From NCBI RefSeq assembly GCF_900996225.1, contig NZ_CAAJGL010000090.1, positions 701,481 to 765,480 of the forward strand: DNA of 64,000 bases, in the 5' to 3' direction. Positions 53,781 to 62,652 of the stretch are shown here, piece after piece (the first letter of the stretch is position 1; each line of letters starts with the position of its first letter). The notes below the pieces were generated by a model, which did not search any database, was not told the DNA's origin, and worked only from the letters and a program-made list of their open reading frames with translations. This stretch comes from Paraburkholderia sp. BCC1884. Its GTDB lineage: Bacteria > Pseudomonadota > Gammaproteobacteria > Burkholderiales > Burkholderiaceae. A program made the position numbers and the translations under genes.

Positions 53781-54592
53781 TAGGCGGCTTCCACCATCGG
53801 CTGGCCGAATTGCCGCTCCAGCCGTCGCACGGTGAAGTGACCGTGCGCGACCTGCTGGAAGTGGTCGATGAACACCGTGTTGACCATCGCGCCGAGCACC
53901 GCGCCGATGGCCGGAATCGACTTCGCGGCGATCTGCTCGCTTACCTGCACTGAAAATCGCGCGGCGATCGTGTTGAGTAGGCGCAGCAGCGCCGCCGAGC
54001 CGTGCGCCGTGAACCCCTTCGTCGCGATCTCCGACGACGCCTTCGACACCGCCTGCGCGAGCGCGCCGCGCATGATGAAGTAGCCGAAGTCGGCATCGTC
54101 GTCGGTGCTCGACGTGCCGCCCATGCCGAGCACCGTCAGACACTGCAGTTGCGTATCGATCGAGGAGAGGTCTTCGCCTTCGCTGCGCGCAATATCGCAG
54201 ATCGAGCGAAACATCAGCGTGGTCGTGACCGGCAACTCGACGGGTAGGGCGAACAGCCCGAATGCGCCGCCGGCCGCGCCGGTGGTCGCCACTGCAAACT
54301 TGTGCAGCAGGTTGCTCGGCTTGTCCGGCACGATCAGCGGCGTGGCGCCGTCCTGGCGCCCCAACGTGCGCAAAGCGATCGACAGACACTTGCGCAAGGC
54401 CAATTCCGTCGCGTCCGTGATTTTTTCGTTGGCGAAGCCCGGCAGCCGGCCGAGCAGCTTCTCCAGCGGCGCACCGACGATGCTGGCCAGTTTCATCGCC
54501 AGCGCGGGGCTTTCCAGTTGATGCTTGGCGCGCCGAAGCGCCTTCAGATCCTCATCCGATAACGATGGTGCAGCGAGTGAACTCGGCTCCAT
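53750..54592 (-). CDS. EcsC family protein
   Basis: A 280-residue protein with hydrophobic helices around residues 105-125 (AVATTGAAGGAFGLFALPVE) and 215-235. The order and the conserved FRSICDIARSEGED region match the EcsC family, named from a Bacillus gene downstream of an ABC transporter; biochemical role unknown. It is a single leftward gene whose 3' end overlaps the neighbouring hydrolase by 31 bases and which diverges from an exporter gene. Confidence 0.85.
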   Translation of the reverse strand: MEPSSLAAPSLSDEDLKALRRAKHQLESPALAMKLASIVGAPLEKLLGRLPGFANEKITDATELALRKCLSIALRTLGRQDGATPLIVPDKPSNLLHKFAVATTGAAGGAFGLFALPVELPVTTTLMFRSICDIARSEGEDLSSIDTQLQCLTVLGMGGTSSTDDDADFGYFIMRGALAQAVSKASSEIATKGFTAHGSAALLRLLNTIAARFSVQVSEQIAAKSIPAIGAVLGAMVNTVFIDHFQQVAHGHFTVRRLERQFGQPMVEAAYQTIDIALDG

Positions 54593-54732
54593 GTGCCTCC
54601 CTTGGCGTCATGTCATGCTGTTTCTTCAGTCGATTGCCGCTCCGGCGGACTGCGGCAGCTCGTCCCGCTTAGAGCGCGATACCGTGCTATGATTCCCGAT
54701 CGTTTGACGAGTCAACTGTTGCTCCATCAAAA

Positions 54733-56328
54733 ATGGCTGTCCATACCGCGGCTCACCACTCCAGTGGGCAAGTTTTACCGTTCCGTGAATCGCTTCTGGC
54801 GATGCTCGGCATCTCCTTCGTCACGATGCTGGTCGCGCTCGACCAGACCGTGGTCGGCACCGCGCTGCCCACGATCGTCTCCGAACTCAAGGGCTTCGAG
54901 CTGTACGCGTGGGTTGCCACGTCGTATCTGCTGACCTCGGTCATCACTGTGCCCATTTTCGGCCGGCTCGGCGATTACTACGGGCGCAAGCCATTCGTGA
55001 TCGCCTCGATCGTCGTGTTCACGGGCGCGTCGGTGCTATGCGGCGCGGCCAATAGCATGATGTTCCTCGTGCTGGCGCGCGGGCTGCAAGGCATCGGCGG
55101 CGGCATGCTGGTCGGCACCGCCTTCGCCTGCATTCCCGATCTGTTTCCCGATTCCGTCGTGCGCCTGCGCTGGCAGGTGTTGATGAGCTCCGCCTTCGGC
55201 ATTGCGAACGCGGTGGGGCCGTCGCTGGGCGGCTTCCTCACGCAGTACTACGGCTGGCGGTCGGTGTTCTACGTGAATCTGCCGGTCGGTCTGCTGTCGC
55301 TATTCTTTGTCTGGCGTTTCCTGCCGCATCTGCGCCACGTCGCGCACGAGGGCAAGATGCGGCTCGACTGGCCAGGCGCCTTGTTGATCGCAGTGGCGCT
55401 CGGCTCGCTGCAACTGTCCGTCGAATTGCTGCCGAAGCATGGCGTGACCTTGAGCGCGGTCGCGCTGCTAGCGTTGAGCGTCGCTTCGGCTTACGCCTTG
55501 TGGCAATGGGAAAAGCGCTGCCCGACCGCGATTCTGCCGGTCGATATGTTCCGTAACCGTAGTCTGGCTGCACTCTTCACGCTCGCGGTGCTCGGCGGCT
55601 TCACGATGTTCTCGCTGCTCTTTTACGCGCCGCTGCTGTTCCAGGGCGGCTTCGGCATGTCGCCGAAAGAAGCGGGGCTGGTCATCACGCCGCTGGTGGT
55701 GTTCATCACGATCGGCAGTATCGCCAACGGGCGCATCGTGTCGCGCGTGCGCAACCCGAATCTGATGCTGTACATCGGCTTCGCGCTGGTGGCGCTCTCG
55801 TGCCTCGGCGTGGTCGTCGCCACGCGTTCCATGCCGCAATGGCTGTTGATGTCGTTCATGGTGCTGGGCGGTCTGGGACTCGGTTTCGTGATGCCGAATC
55901 TGACGATCTTCGCGCAGCAGACCGCCGGCCGCGAGCATCTCGGGATCGCCACGGCGTTGCTGCAGTCGCTGCGGATGATCGGCGGGATGATCGGCACCGC
56001 GCTCACCGGCACGCTCATCAGCCATATGTACGCGAGCGGCGTGCGCAGTGCGCTGGAAAACGACCACGCATCGCAATGGTTCAGCGACCTTGGCGATCCG
56101 CAAATCCTCATCAATCACGATGCGCAGACCACCTTGCTCGATCAGCTGACGCACGCCGGTCACAACGGCGCAGTGCTGCTGGAGAGCGCACGCGAGTCGC
56201 TCGTCGCGGCGATTCATCTTGGCCTCGCCATGGCGGCGATCATCGCCGTGGTGTCGGTGTGGCAAAGCCGCCGCGTGCCGCCGGTCAAACTGCAGCGCAA
56301 GCTCGAGCCGGTGATTCACGCCGACTGA
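54733..56328 (+). CDS. DHA2-type MFS multidrug exporter (EmrB/QacA-like)
   Basis: A 531-residue, 14-helix exporter. The motif D-type stretch ALDQTVVGTALPTI in helix 1 and GRLGDYYGRKP in the helix 2-3 loop are hallmarks of the DHA2 drug:proton antiporters. Helix 5 has GPSLGGFLTQYYGWRSVFYVNLPVG. A periplasmic loop is near residues 440-480. A MarR regulator follows 31 bases on, same strand, so the pair probably forms an autoregulated drug-response operon. No EmrA-type adaptor is present. Confidence 0.9.
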   Translation: MAVHTAAHHSSGQVLPFRESLLAMLGISFVTMLVALDQTVVGTALPTIVSELKGFELYAWVATSYLLTSVITVPIFGRLGDYYGRKPFVIASIVVFTGASVLCGAANSMMFLVLARGLQGIGGGMLVGTAFACIPDLFPDSVVRLRWQVLMSSAFGIANAVGPSLGGFLTQYYGWRSVFYVNLPVGLLSLFFVWRFLPHLRHVAHEGKMRLDWPGALLIAVALGSLQLSVELLPKHGVTLSAVALLALSVASAYALWQWEKRCPTAILPVDMFRNRSLAALFTLAVLGGFTMFSLLFYAPLLFQGGFGMSPKEAGLVITPLVVFITIGSIANGRIVSRVRNPNLMLYIGFALVALSCLGVVVATRSMPQWLLMSFMVLGGLGLGFVMPNLTIFAQQTAGREHLGIATALLQSLRMIGGMIGTALTGTLISHMYASGVRSALENDHASQWFSDLGDPQILINHDAQTTLLDQLTHAGHNGAVLLESARESLVAAIHLGLAMAAIIAVVSVWQSRRVPPVKLQRKLEPVIHAD

Positions 56329-56359
56329 TTATCCAGACTTACTGCCTCACTTACAGATT

Positions 56360-56824
56360 ATGGAAGAACAGGATCGCGTCGCCGTCATGCAGCAATTCGG
56401 CCGCACATATCGGGCCTTCATGTCGGCTTTCGAGGCGCACGTCGGCCATCCGTTGCCGCGTTGGCGCATTCTGCTGGCGCTGCACGACCAGAGCGGCGAG
56501 TCGTCGCAGAAGCGGCTCGTGGAGCGTTTGCGCGTCGATCCGGGCGCACTGACCCGGCAGTTGAAAACGCTGGAAGGGATGGGCTGGATCGCGCGCAGCA
56601 TGGACACGCGCGACAACCGCGTGACCAACGTGCGGTTGACCGAAGCGGGCCTGCTGGCGACCGAAGCCAGCCTGCCGCGCCGCAACGCCTTTCTGCACGA
56701 CACAATGGCGGGGCTACCGGACGAAGCACTCGGCGCGCTGTCGGGAGCGCTGAAAATGCTCGAAGTGCGGATCGGCGAAGTGGCCGCCATGGCGACCACG
56801 TCGAGCGCGGCGCAAGCCGACTGA
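56360..56824 (+). CDS. MarR-family transcriptional regulator
   Basis: A 154-residue winged-helix repressor. The recognition region LRVDPGALTRQLKTLEGMGW and the wing MDTRDNRVTNVRLTEAG are the family signature (DxRxxRVxLT). It lies downstream of the exporter instead of divergent from it, an arrangement that still allows autoregulation through the operon promoter upstream of 54733. Ligand unknown. Confidence 0.92.
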   Translation: MEEQDRVAVMQQFGRTYRAFMSAFEAHVGHPLPRWRILLALHDQSGESSQKRLVERLRVDPGALTRQLKTLEGMGWIARSMDTRDNRVTNVRLTEAGLLATEASLPRRNAFLHDTMAGLPDEALGALSGALKMLEVRIGEVAAMATTSSAAQAD

Positions 56825-56906
56825 ACCGCAAGTAGCGAGGCATCGCTCCAGCCGTGCCGGGCGGCGACGCCTCACGTCCCGGTGAAGCGCATCATGCGCA
56901 TCGACA

Positions 56907-58184
56907 TCAGAAATACGTTTCGATCACTTCAGTCACGCGATACGCCGGGTCCACCACCAGCACCTGACGCCACTTGTCGAACGTCAGACACGGGTGCGAG
57001 ATGTCGAACGCAATCATGTCGCCCACTTTGAGATCGGCGCCAGCGGGGATCCGCAGATACGCGTGCTGGTCCATCAAGCCGAAAATTTCCCAGCCTTCGC
57101 TCGCGGCGATATCGCGCGGCGCTTCGTTGCCCGGACGATAGTGACGCGCCGGTTCCGGCATGCCTGCATCGAACGCGGAGTCGCGCTTGCCCAAGCCGAT
57201 GATCGCGCGATCCGGCTCGGGAATCGACTGCACATAGGCCCACAATTGCAGCGCGGGCAGCAGCCCTTCGCCCATTTTCTTCGCGACCGGATTACGCGCG
57301 AAGATATCCGTCTGCGCCTTGCGATAAACGCCGACGTCATGCGTCAGATAGCAGCCGGGACGCAGCACCACTTCGACCTTGCCGGCCTGCGTGGCCTTCG
57401 CGAACTCTTCCGCGACTACGTCGTACCACGCCGAGCCCGCGCCCGACAACACCGCCGGTGTGCGCGCAAAACGGCCTTCCTCGACCAGCGAGCGCGTGAT
57501 CGCGACGGCGCTCTGCAAGAACTCGCGTACTTCTTGCTCTTCCTTCAGCACGCCTTCGTACAACTCGACGCCAGCCAGTTTCAGCACGTCCGGATAGCGG
57601 GCAATCGCCTCGAGCACGGCGTTGCGCTGCGCTTCATCGCGCACGCCCGTGCGGCCGCCCGGCACGCCGAGTTCCAGCAGTACTTGCAACTGCTTGTGCA
57701 CCGAACCGAAAAACTCGCTCAACTGCTCGACGCCTTCGACCGAATCGACCAGGCAGAAGAATTCGAAGTCCGGATCGCTCAGCAGTTCGGCAACCATCAT
57801 CATGTTGTGACGCCCGACCAGCTGGTTGGCCATCAGAATCCGGGTGACGCCGCCGTGATACGCGGCGCGCACCTGATGCGCGGTGGCGAGCGTGATCCCC
57901 CACGCGCCGGTTTCGAGCTGACGCCGGAACAGTTGCGGCGCCATCGTGGTTTTGCCGTGCGGCGCGAGTTTGACCTTGTATTCCTCGACGAACGCCTGCA
58001 TCCATTTGAGGTTGTGTTCCACCTTGTCCGCGTACAGCACGGCGGCCGGCAAGCTCACGTCTTCGTTCAGCAGATTCCACTCGAGGCGCGCGGCATCCGT
58101 GAGCTGGATGCTGGTGCCCGGAACCATGCCCAAGCCCTTGCTATAAGGATCAATCGTTGCGCCCTGATAGTTTGTAACTTTCAT
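56907..58184 (-). CDS. PLP-dependent D-amino-acid deaminase (D-serine dehydratase-like)
   Basis: A 425-residue fold-type III PLP enzyme (alanine racemase N-terminal barrel plus D-Ser-dehydratase-like C-terminal domain). The PLP lysine is in LAPHGKTTMAP, and the C-terminal metal/active-site region is ISHPCLTFDKW. The family includes D-threonine aldolase and D-serine dehydratase. In this context deamination of D-amino acids to 2-oxo acids and ammonia is most likely. ATG 58184 has AGGGAG upstream; the frame is open earlier. It diverges from an RpiR regulator and a D-aminoacylase. Confidence 0.85.
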   Translation of the reverse strand: MKVTNYQGATIDPYSKGLGMVPGTSIQLTDAARLEWNLLNEDVSLPAAVLYADKVEHNLKWMQAFVEEYKVKLAPHGKTTMAPQLFRRQLETGAWGITLATAHQVRAAYHGGVTRILMANQLVGRHNMMMVAELLSDPDFEFFCLVDSVEGVEQLSEFFGSVHKQLQVLLELGVPGGRTGVRDEAQRNAVLEAIARYPDVLKLAGVELYEGVLKEEQEVREFLQSAVAITRSLVEEGRFARTPAVLSGAGSAWYDVVAEEFAKATQAGKVEVVLRPGCYLTHDVGVYRKAQTDIFARNPVAKKMGEGLLPALQLWAYVQSIPEPDRAIIGLGKRDSAFDAGMPEPARHYRPGNEAPRDIAASEGWEIFGLMDQHAYLRIPAGADLKVGDMIAFDISHPCLTFDKWRQVLVVDPAYRVTEVIETYF

Positions 58185-58222
58185 GTCTCCCTGCTCCATC
58201 GTCCAGTTAAATTGAATCAAAG

Positions 58223-58252
58223 TTGACTTTAGCATGTTACCGAAAGTACGAT
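58223..58252 (+). promoter_or_regulatory. Putative sigma-70 promoter of the rpiR operon with repeat elements
   Basis: TTGACT, 18 bases, TACGAT on the plus strand, about 91 bases before the RpiR start. The element TGTTA-N5-AGTAC (58235-58249) overlaps the -10, and TGTTA-N3-AGTAC (58264-58276) lies just downstream; these could be repressor sites. Confidence 0.45.
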
Positions 58253-58342
58253 GCATGGAGAAATGTTATTTAGTACCACGGCTTTTGCCTGAGCTTGCAG
58301 GAGGCGTTTTGTAAGCCTCGGATCGACACCCCACAGTCCGCC

Positions 58343-59233
58343 ATGAACTCAACCGCCGAACCGCTGGCTTTCGACATCGTCGCGCGTATCGCCGAATGTG
58401 CGCCGGAATTGCGCTCAGCCGAACGCAAGGTCGCCGCGCTGATTCTCGACGACCTGACGGGTGCTTCGCGCGCCAGCATCGGTGCACTCGCGCAACAGGC
58501 CGAGGTGAGTGTCGCGACCGTCACGCGCTTTGCCAAGGCGGTCGGTTGCCGCGACGTGCGCGAACTCAAGCTGCGGCTCGCGCAGGCCGCCGCGGTCGGT
58601 CAACGCTTCCTGCAAGCGGGTGGCCCGAACGACGCGCCCGAACCGATCGCCACTCGCGTGTTCGACGAATTGCAGACCGCGCTTGCGCATAACCACCAAC
58701 TGTTGCGCCAGGCGCCGTTCGACGAAGCGGCCGCCGCGTTGCGCGCCGCACGCATGATCTATGTGTTCGGCATGGGCGGCGGTTCGACCGCGCTGGCTGA
58801 TGAAATGCGCTTCCGGCTGGTGCGGCTCGGGCGTCCCGTTGCGACCTATCAGGACGGATTGCTGCAGCGCATGGTGGCGAGCACCGTATCGCGCGAATGT
58901 GTGGTGATTGCGCTGTCCACGACCGGACGCGTGCCTGAGATGCTCGAGAACTGCAAGATCGCGCGCAGCTACGGCGCGACCGTGATCGCGCTGACCGCGC
59001 CGGCGTCGCCGCTGGCCAGACTGGCCGACTGGGTGATCCCGATCGTCGCCTTTGAAACCGATTTCATTTACAAGCCGTCGTCGTCGCGTTACGCGATGAT
59101 GATGGCGCTCGATGTACTCGTCACCGAACTCGCCGTCAGCCAGGGCGACGAGAGCCGCGAATTGCTGCGTCGCATGAAACACGCGCTCGACACGCATCGC
59201 GGCGGCGGCGATCGACAACCGTTAGGAGACTGA
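58343..59233 (+). CDS. RpiR-family transcriptional regulator
   Basis: A 296-residue regulator. The N-terminal HTH_6 domain (residues ~20-80) includes ASIGALAQQAEVSVATVTRF. A SIS (sugar-isomerase-like) effector domain follows at ~130-270 (YVFGMGGGSTALADEM, ALSTTGRVPEMLE). The family senses sugar phosphates or amino-sugar derivatives. Divergent from the D-amino-acid deaminase and three bases before the deacylase, it is the likely local regulator. ATG 58343 has no strong SD. Confidence 0.9.
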   Translation: MNSTAEPLAFDIVARIAECAPELRSAERKVAALILDDLTGASRASIGALAQQAEVSVATVTRFAKAVGCRDVRELKLRLAQAAAVGQRFLQAGGPNDAPEPIATRVFDELQTALAHNHQLLRQAPFDEAAAALRAARMIYVFGMGGGSTALADEMRFRLVRLGRPVATYQDGLLQRMVASTVSRECVVIALSTTGRVPEMLENCKIARSYGATVIALTAPASPLARLADWVIPIVAFETDFIYKPSSSRYAMMMALDVLVTELAVSQGDESRELLRRMKHALDTHRGGGDRQPLGD

Positions 59234-59236
59234 TCC

Positions 59237-60718
59237 ATGCATTCGCATCCCGAAGCCGCCGATACGCTGATCGTCGGCGCGCAACTGTACGACGGCACGG
59301 GCGCGCCGCCGGTCGAACGCGATGTCGCGATCCGCGACGGGCGCATCGTGGCGATCGGCAATCTGTCGAACTGGCTCGCCGAAGAAGTGATCGAAGCCGA
59401 CGGCCGCGCGTTGGCGCCTGGCTTCATCGACGTCCATACACACGACGACACGCACGTGATCCGCTCGCCGCAAATGCTGCCGAAGATCACGCAAGGCGTG
59501 ACGACGGTGATCGTCGGCAATTGCGGGATCAGCGCGTCGCCGGTGGCGTTGAAGGGCGATCCGCCCGACCCGATGAATCTGCTCGGTGAGCGCGACGCGT
59601 TCAAATACCCGACCTTCGCCGCGTACGTCGAGGCCGTGAACGCCGCTCAGCCTGCGGTGAACGTGGGCGCACTGATCGGGCACACGGCACTGCGTAGCAA
59701 CCAGATGGACCGGCTCGACCGCGCGGCGACGCCGGAGGAGATCGACGGCATGCGCGCGCAACTCGAGGAGGCGCTGGCCAACGGTGCGCTGGGTCTGAGT
59801 TCAGGTCTCGCCTACGGATCGGCGTTCGCCGCACCGACCGAAGAAGTGATGGCTTTGGCCGAGCCGCTCGCGGCGGCCGGCGCGCTGTACACCACGCACA
59901 TGCGGACCGAGTTCGACGCGATTCTCGAGGCGATGGACGAGGCGTACCGCGTGGGTCGTCACGCACATGTGCCGGTGATCATCTCGCATCTGAAGTGTGC
60001 GGGGCCGTCGAACTGGGGGCGTAGCGAAGAGGTGTTGAAGTCGCTGGATGGCGCGCGTCGGTTGCAGCCGATTGGTTGCGATTGCTATCCGTACAACCGC
60101 AGTTCGTCGACACTGGATCTGAAGCAGGTGACGGGCGACATCGACATCACGATTACGTGGTCGGAGCCGCATCCGGAGATGGCGGGCAAGCTCGTGAAGG
60201 AGATTGCGGCGCAGTGGGGCGTCACGCAGCAGGAAGCGGGCAAGCGTCTGCAACCGGCGGGCGCGGTATATCACAACATGTCCGAGGATGATGTGCGGCG
60301 CATCCTGTCGCATCCCGCGACGATGGTCGGCTCGGACGGCTTGCCGAACGATCCGATGCCGCATCCGCGGTTGTGGGGCGCGTTTCCGCGCGTGCTTGGG
60401 CACTATGCACGCGACGCGGGTTTGTTGCCGCTTGAAGAGGCGGTGCGCAAGATGACCAGTTTGTCGGCGCGTCGATTTGGTCTGGCGCAGCGTGGCGAGG
60501 TGCATATCGGTTACCACGCCGATCTGGTGTTGTTCGATCCGGCCAGGGTGCGCGACGCGGCGACCTTCGAGAAGCCTGAGCAGGCGGCCGACGGCATCGA
60601 CGCGGTGTGGGTGAATGGCGTGTTGTCGTATCGCGATGGCGAAGTGACGGGCGAGCGGGCGGGACACTTTGTGGCGCGTGGGGCGGCATCGAAGGGTGAT
60701 GCGCACGGCGCGTTCTGA
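59237..60718 (+). CDS. N-acyl-D-amino-acid deacylase (D-aminoacylase)
   Basis: A 493-residue amidohydrolase that cleaves N-acyl-D-amino acids to the free D-amino acid. Metal ligands H67 and H69 (DVHTHDD) and C96 (GNCGIS) are visible; a zinc-bound Cys is a mark of the D-aminoacylase subgroup. Further conserved are TTHMRTEFD and ISHLKCAGPSN. GGAG lies upstream of the ATG, and the gene starts three bases after the RpiR stop. Its product would feed the divergent D-amino-acid deaminase. Confidence 0.92.
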   Translation: MHSHPEAADTLIVGAQLYDGTGAPPVERDVAIRDGRIVAIGNLSNWLAEEVIEADGRALAPGFIDVHTHDDTHVIRSPQMLPKITQGVTTVIVGNCGISASPVALKGDPPDPMNLLGERDAFKYPTFAAYVEAVNAAQPAVNVGALIGHTALRSNQMDRLDRAATPEEIDGMRAQLEEALANGALGLSSGLAYGSAFAAPTEEVMALAEPLAAAGALYTTHMRTEFDAILEAMDEAYRVGRHAHVPVIISHLKCAGPSNWGRSEEVLKSLDGARRLQPIGCDCYPYNRSSSTLDLKQVTGDIDITITWSEPHPEMAGKLVKEIAAQWGVTQQEAGKRLQPAGAVYHNMSEDDVRRILSHPATMVGSDGLPNDPMPHPRLWGAFPRVLGHYARDAGLLPLEEAVRKMTSLSARRFGLAQRGEVHIGYHADLVLFDPARVRDAATFEKPEQAADGIDAVWVNGVLSYRDGEVTGERAGHFVARGAASKGDAHGAF

Positions 60719-60795
60719 TGTTTTTTTCTGATTGATGTGGCAGGCGGCGGTGGCCTGGGTCGCGCTGCGTGCCGGACTTTTTAAGGAGTATGAAG

Positions 60796-61182
60796 ATGAA
60801 GCGATATGGCGTTGAAGGCGGGAAGGGGACGGGCGGTCAGCATATGCCGTTTGCGCGCGCGGTCCAAGCGGATGGCTGGTTGTTTGTTTCTGGTCAGACG
60901 CCGATGGAGAATGGCGAGGTGATCAATGGCGGCATCGTTGAGCAGTCGCATAAGGCGATTCAGAACGTGTTCGCGATTTTGAAGGAAGCCGGGTACGGGG
61001 CGGAAGACGTGGTTCGTTGCGGGGTGTGGCTCGATGATCCGCGGGATTTTGCTTCGTTCAATAAGGTGTTTCGCGAGTATTTTGGCGAGAATCCGCCGGC
61101 GCGGGCTTGTGTGGTCTCGTCGATGGTGATCGATTGTCGGGTTGAGGTGGATTGCGTGGCTTATAAGAAGCCTTCGGCTTGA
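60796..61182 (+). CDS. RidA/YjgF family enamine-imine deaminase
   Basis: A 128-residue protein. RidA proteins hydrolyse reactive enamine/imine intermediates (such as 2-aminoacrylate) released by PLP dehydratases. The substrate-binding Arg is in PPARACVVS, and FVSGQTP and ECV-like CVAYKK are family features. AAGGAG at 60783-60788 fits ATG 60796 (7-base spacing) better than ATG 60790. It is last in the rpiR-deacylase operon. Confidence 0.9.
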   Translation: MKRYGVEGGKGTGGQHMPFARAVQADGWLFVSGQTPMENGEVINGGIVEQSHKAIQNVFAILKEAGYGAEDVVRCGVWLDDPRDFASFNKVFREYFGENPPARACVVSSMVIDCRVEVDCVAYKKPSA

Positions 61183-61207
61183 TTCTGGTTGTTGTTGATT
61201 CTGGTTT

Positions 61208-61770
61208 GTTGGCCTTTCCTTGAGGTCACGGTGGTCTATTGGCGTTCCCCCTGTGCGGGGGGGCACTCACTTTCTTTGCCGCCGCAAAGAAAGTAAGCAA
61301 AGAAAGCGGGCTCACACCGCCAGCCAGGAAGCGGGCCCCCTGGCTCGCAGGAGGCAGTGGTGCATCTGGAATCCGTGTTCTCGCACATTCGACGTCGGTG
61401 ACAAAGCCATCATCCTTCCCGCCTCGCGCTACGCGCGGCGGAGCGGTCGGTCGAAAAACAGCGGGTTGAGCTTTGTCTGTGGGGCCGTCGGCTTCGCCTC
61501 GGCGAGACGCCGGACAACCAACTGTTTGAGAACTGGCGGGGGGCGCGCGCAGCGCCGCTGGAAGAATGACTGCTGTGCCACGAACGCGGAGAGCGCGAGG
61601 GCACGGATTCCAGATGAGCCACTACCGTGGCTGTGCGGGGGACCCGCTTATGGGCTGGCGGTGTGAGCCCGCTTTCTTTGCTTACTTTCTTTGCGGCGGC
61701 AAAGAAAGTGAGTGCCCCCCCGCACAGGGGGAACGCCAATAGACCACCGTGACCTCAAGGAAAGGCCAAC
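61208..61770. repeat. 563-bp palindromic element with perfect 118-bp inverted arms
   Basis: Bases 61208-61325 and 61653-61770 are exact reverse complements over 118 bases. Weaker inverted likeness continues inward (for example 61359-61377 against 61601-61619), so arms of about 170 bp flank a ~225-bp core. Each arm holds its own hairpin, CTTTCTTTGC / GCAAAGAAAG (61270-61293 on the left). No transposase is inside. Both strands encode the same short N-terminal peptide frame, an artefact of symmetry. Similar repeats (GTGCGGGGGGGCACTCAC-type) are scattered in Burkholderiales; whether this one is mobile is unknown. Confidence 0.85.
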
Positions 61771-61827
61771 ACAACAACAACACCAACACCAAAAATCCAA
61801 CAGCGCCGCGAGGCAACCGCCAGAAAT

Positions 61828-62652
61828 TCACTGCCGCGCCAGCCTAAAATTATCCGGCATCGGCAAATTATAGTTAGTCCGAAACGGATTGATATCAAGC
61901 CCACCGCGCCGGGTATACCGCGCATAAACCGCCAGCTTAACGGGCTTACAAGCCTTCATCACATCGATAAAAATCCTCTCGACACACTGCTCATGAAACC
62001 CAGTGTGATTCCGATAAGAGATGATATATCGCAGCAACCCAGCATGATCGATCTGCGGCCCCACGTAGTGAATCTGCAGCGTGCCCCAATCGGGCTGCCC
62101 CGTCACCGGACAATTAGACTTCAACAGATTCGAAAACACGGTCTCTTCAACCGGCGCTTCATCGTGCGCAGCACTCAGCAAAGACGCATCCGGCAAGTAC
62201 ACATCCGTATCGAGATCCAGCCGATCCAGCGACAAGCCTTCGAACTCCTCCATCTGCAACTTGCCGAACTCATAGGGCGCCGCCAGATGAACGGAAACCG
62301 TCGCGCCGCACGACGCCGACACATCGCGTTTGATCGTGTCGCGCACCGCATCCATCGATTCGAACGCGGTCTGCGCAAACGAGCCGAGATACAGCTTGAA
62401 CGACTTCGATTCGACGATATTCGGCGAATCCGCCGGCACGAAGAACGTGGCGACCGCGATCTGCGGCTTGCCGCGCGCATTCAGCCACGACAACTCATAG
62501 GCGTTCCAGATATCCGTGCCGAAAAACGGCAGCTGCGTGCCGATGCCGATCGCCTCGCGCGCAGTCTTGCGCGCAATCGGAAACAGCAACGACGCGTCGT
62601 ACTGTTCGGTGTAAGTGGAAGCCTTGCCCAGCGGTGATTGTTCGGGTGTCAT
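61828..62652 (-). CDS. queF: NADPH-dependent 7-cyano-7-deazaguanine reductase
   Basis: Reduces preQ0 to preQ1 in queuosine tRNA modification. It is 274 residues from ATG 62652, the long (bimodular) E. coli-like form. The catalytic Cys is in KSNCPVTGQPD, and the family motif YISYRNHTGFHEQCVERI and the C-terminal RYTRRGGLDINPFRTN are intact. Its ATG overlaps the upstream 5'-nucleotidase stop by four bases. The open frame further upstream is not conserved. Confidence 0.95.
   Translation of the reverse strand: MTPEQSPLGKASTYTEQYDASLLFPIARKTAREAIGIGTQLPFFGTDIWNAYELSWLNARGKPQIAVATFFVPADSPNIVESKSFKLYLGSFAQTAFESMDAVRDTIKRDVSASCGATVSVHLAAPYEFGKLQMEEFEGLSLDRLDLDTDVYLPDASLLSAAHDEAPVEETVFSNLLKSNCPVTGQPDWGTLQIHYVGPQIDHAGLLRYIISYRNHTGFHEQCVERIFIDVMKACKPVKLAVYARYTRRGGLDINPFRTNYNLPMPDNFRLARQ

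Noticed and set aside
61239..61739. Two opposed frames sharing the same N-terminal peptide
   Set aside because: They arise because both begin inside the perfect inverted repeat; no conserved domain or separate RBS. Treated as part of the repeat.
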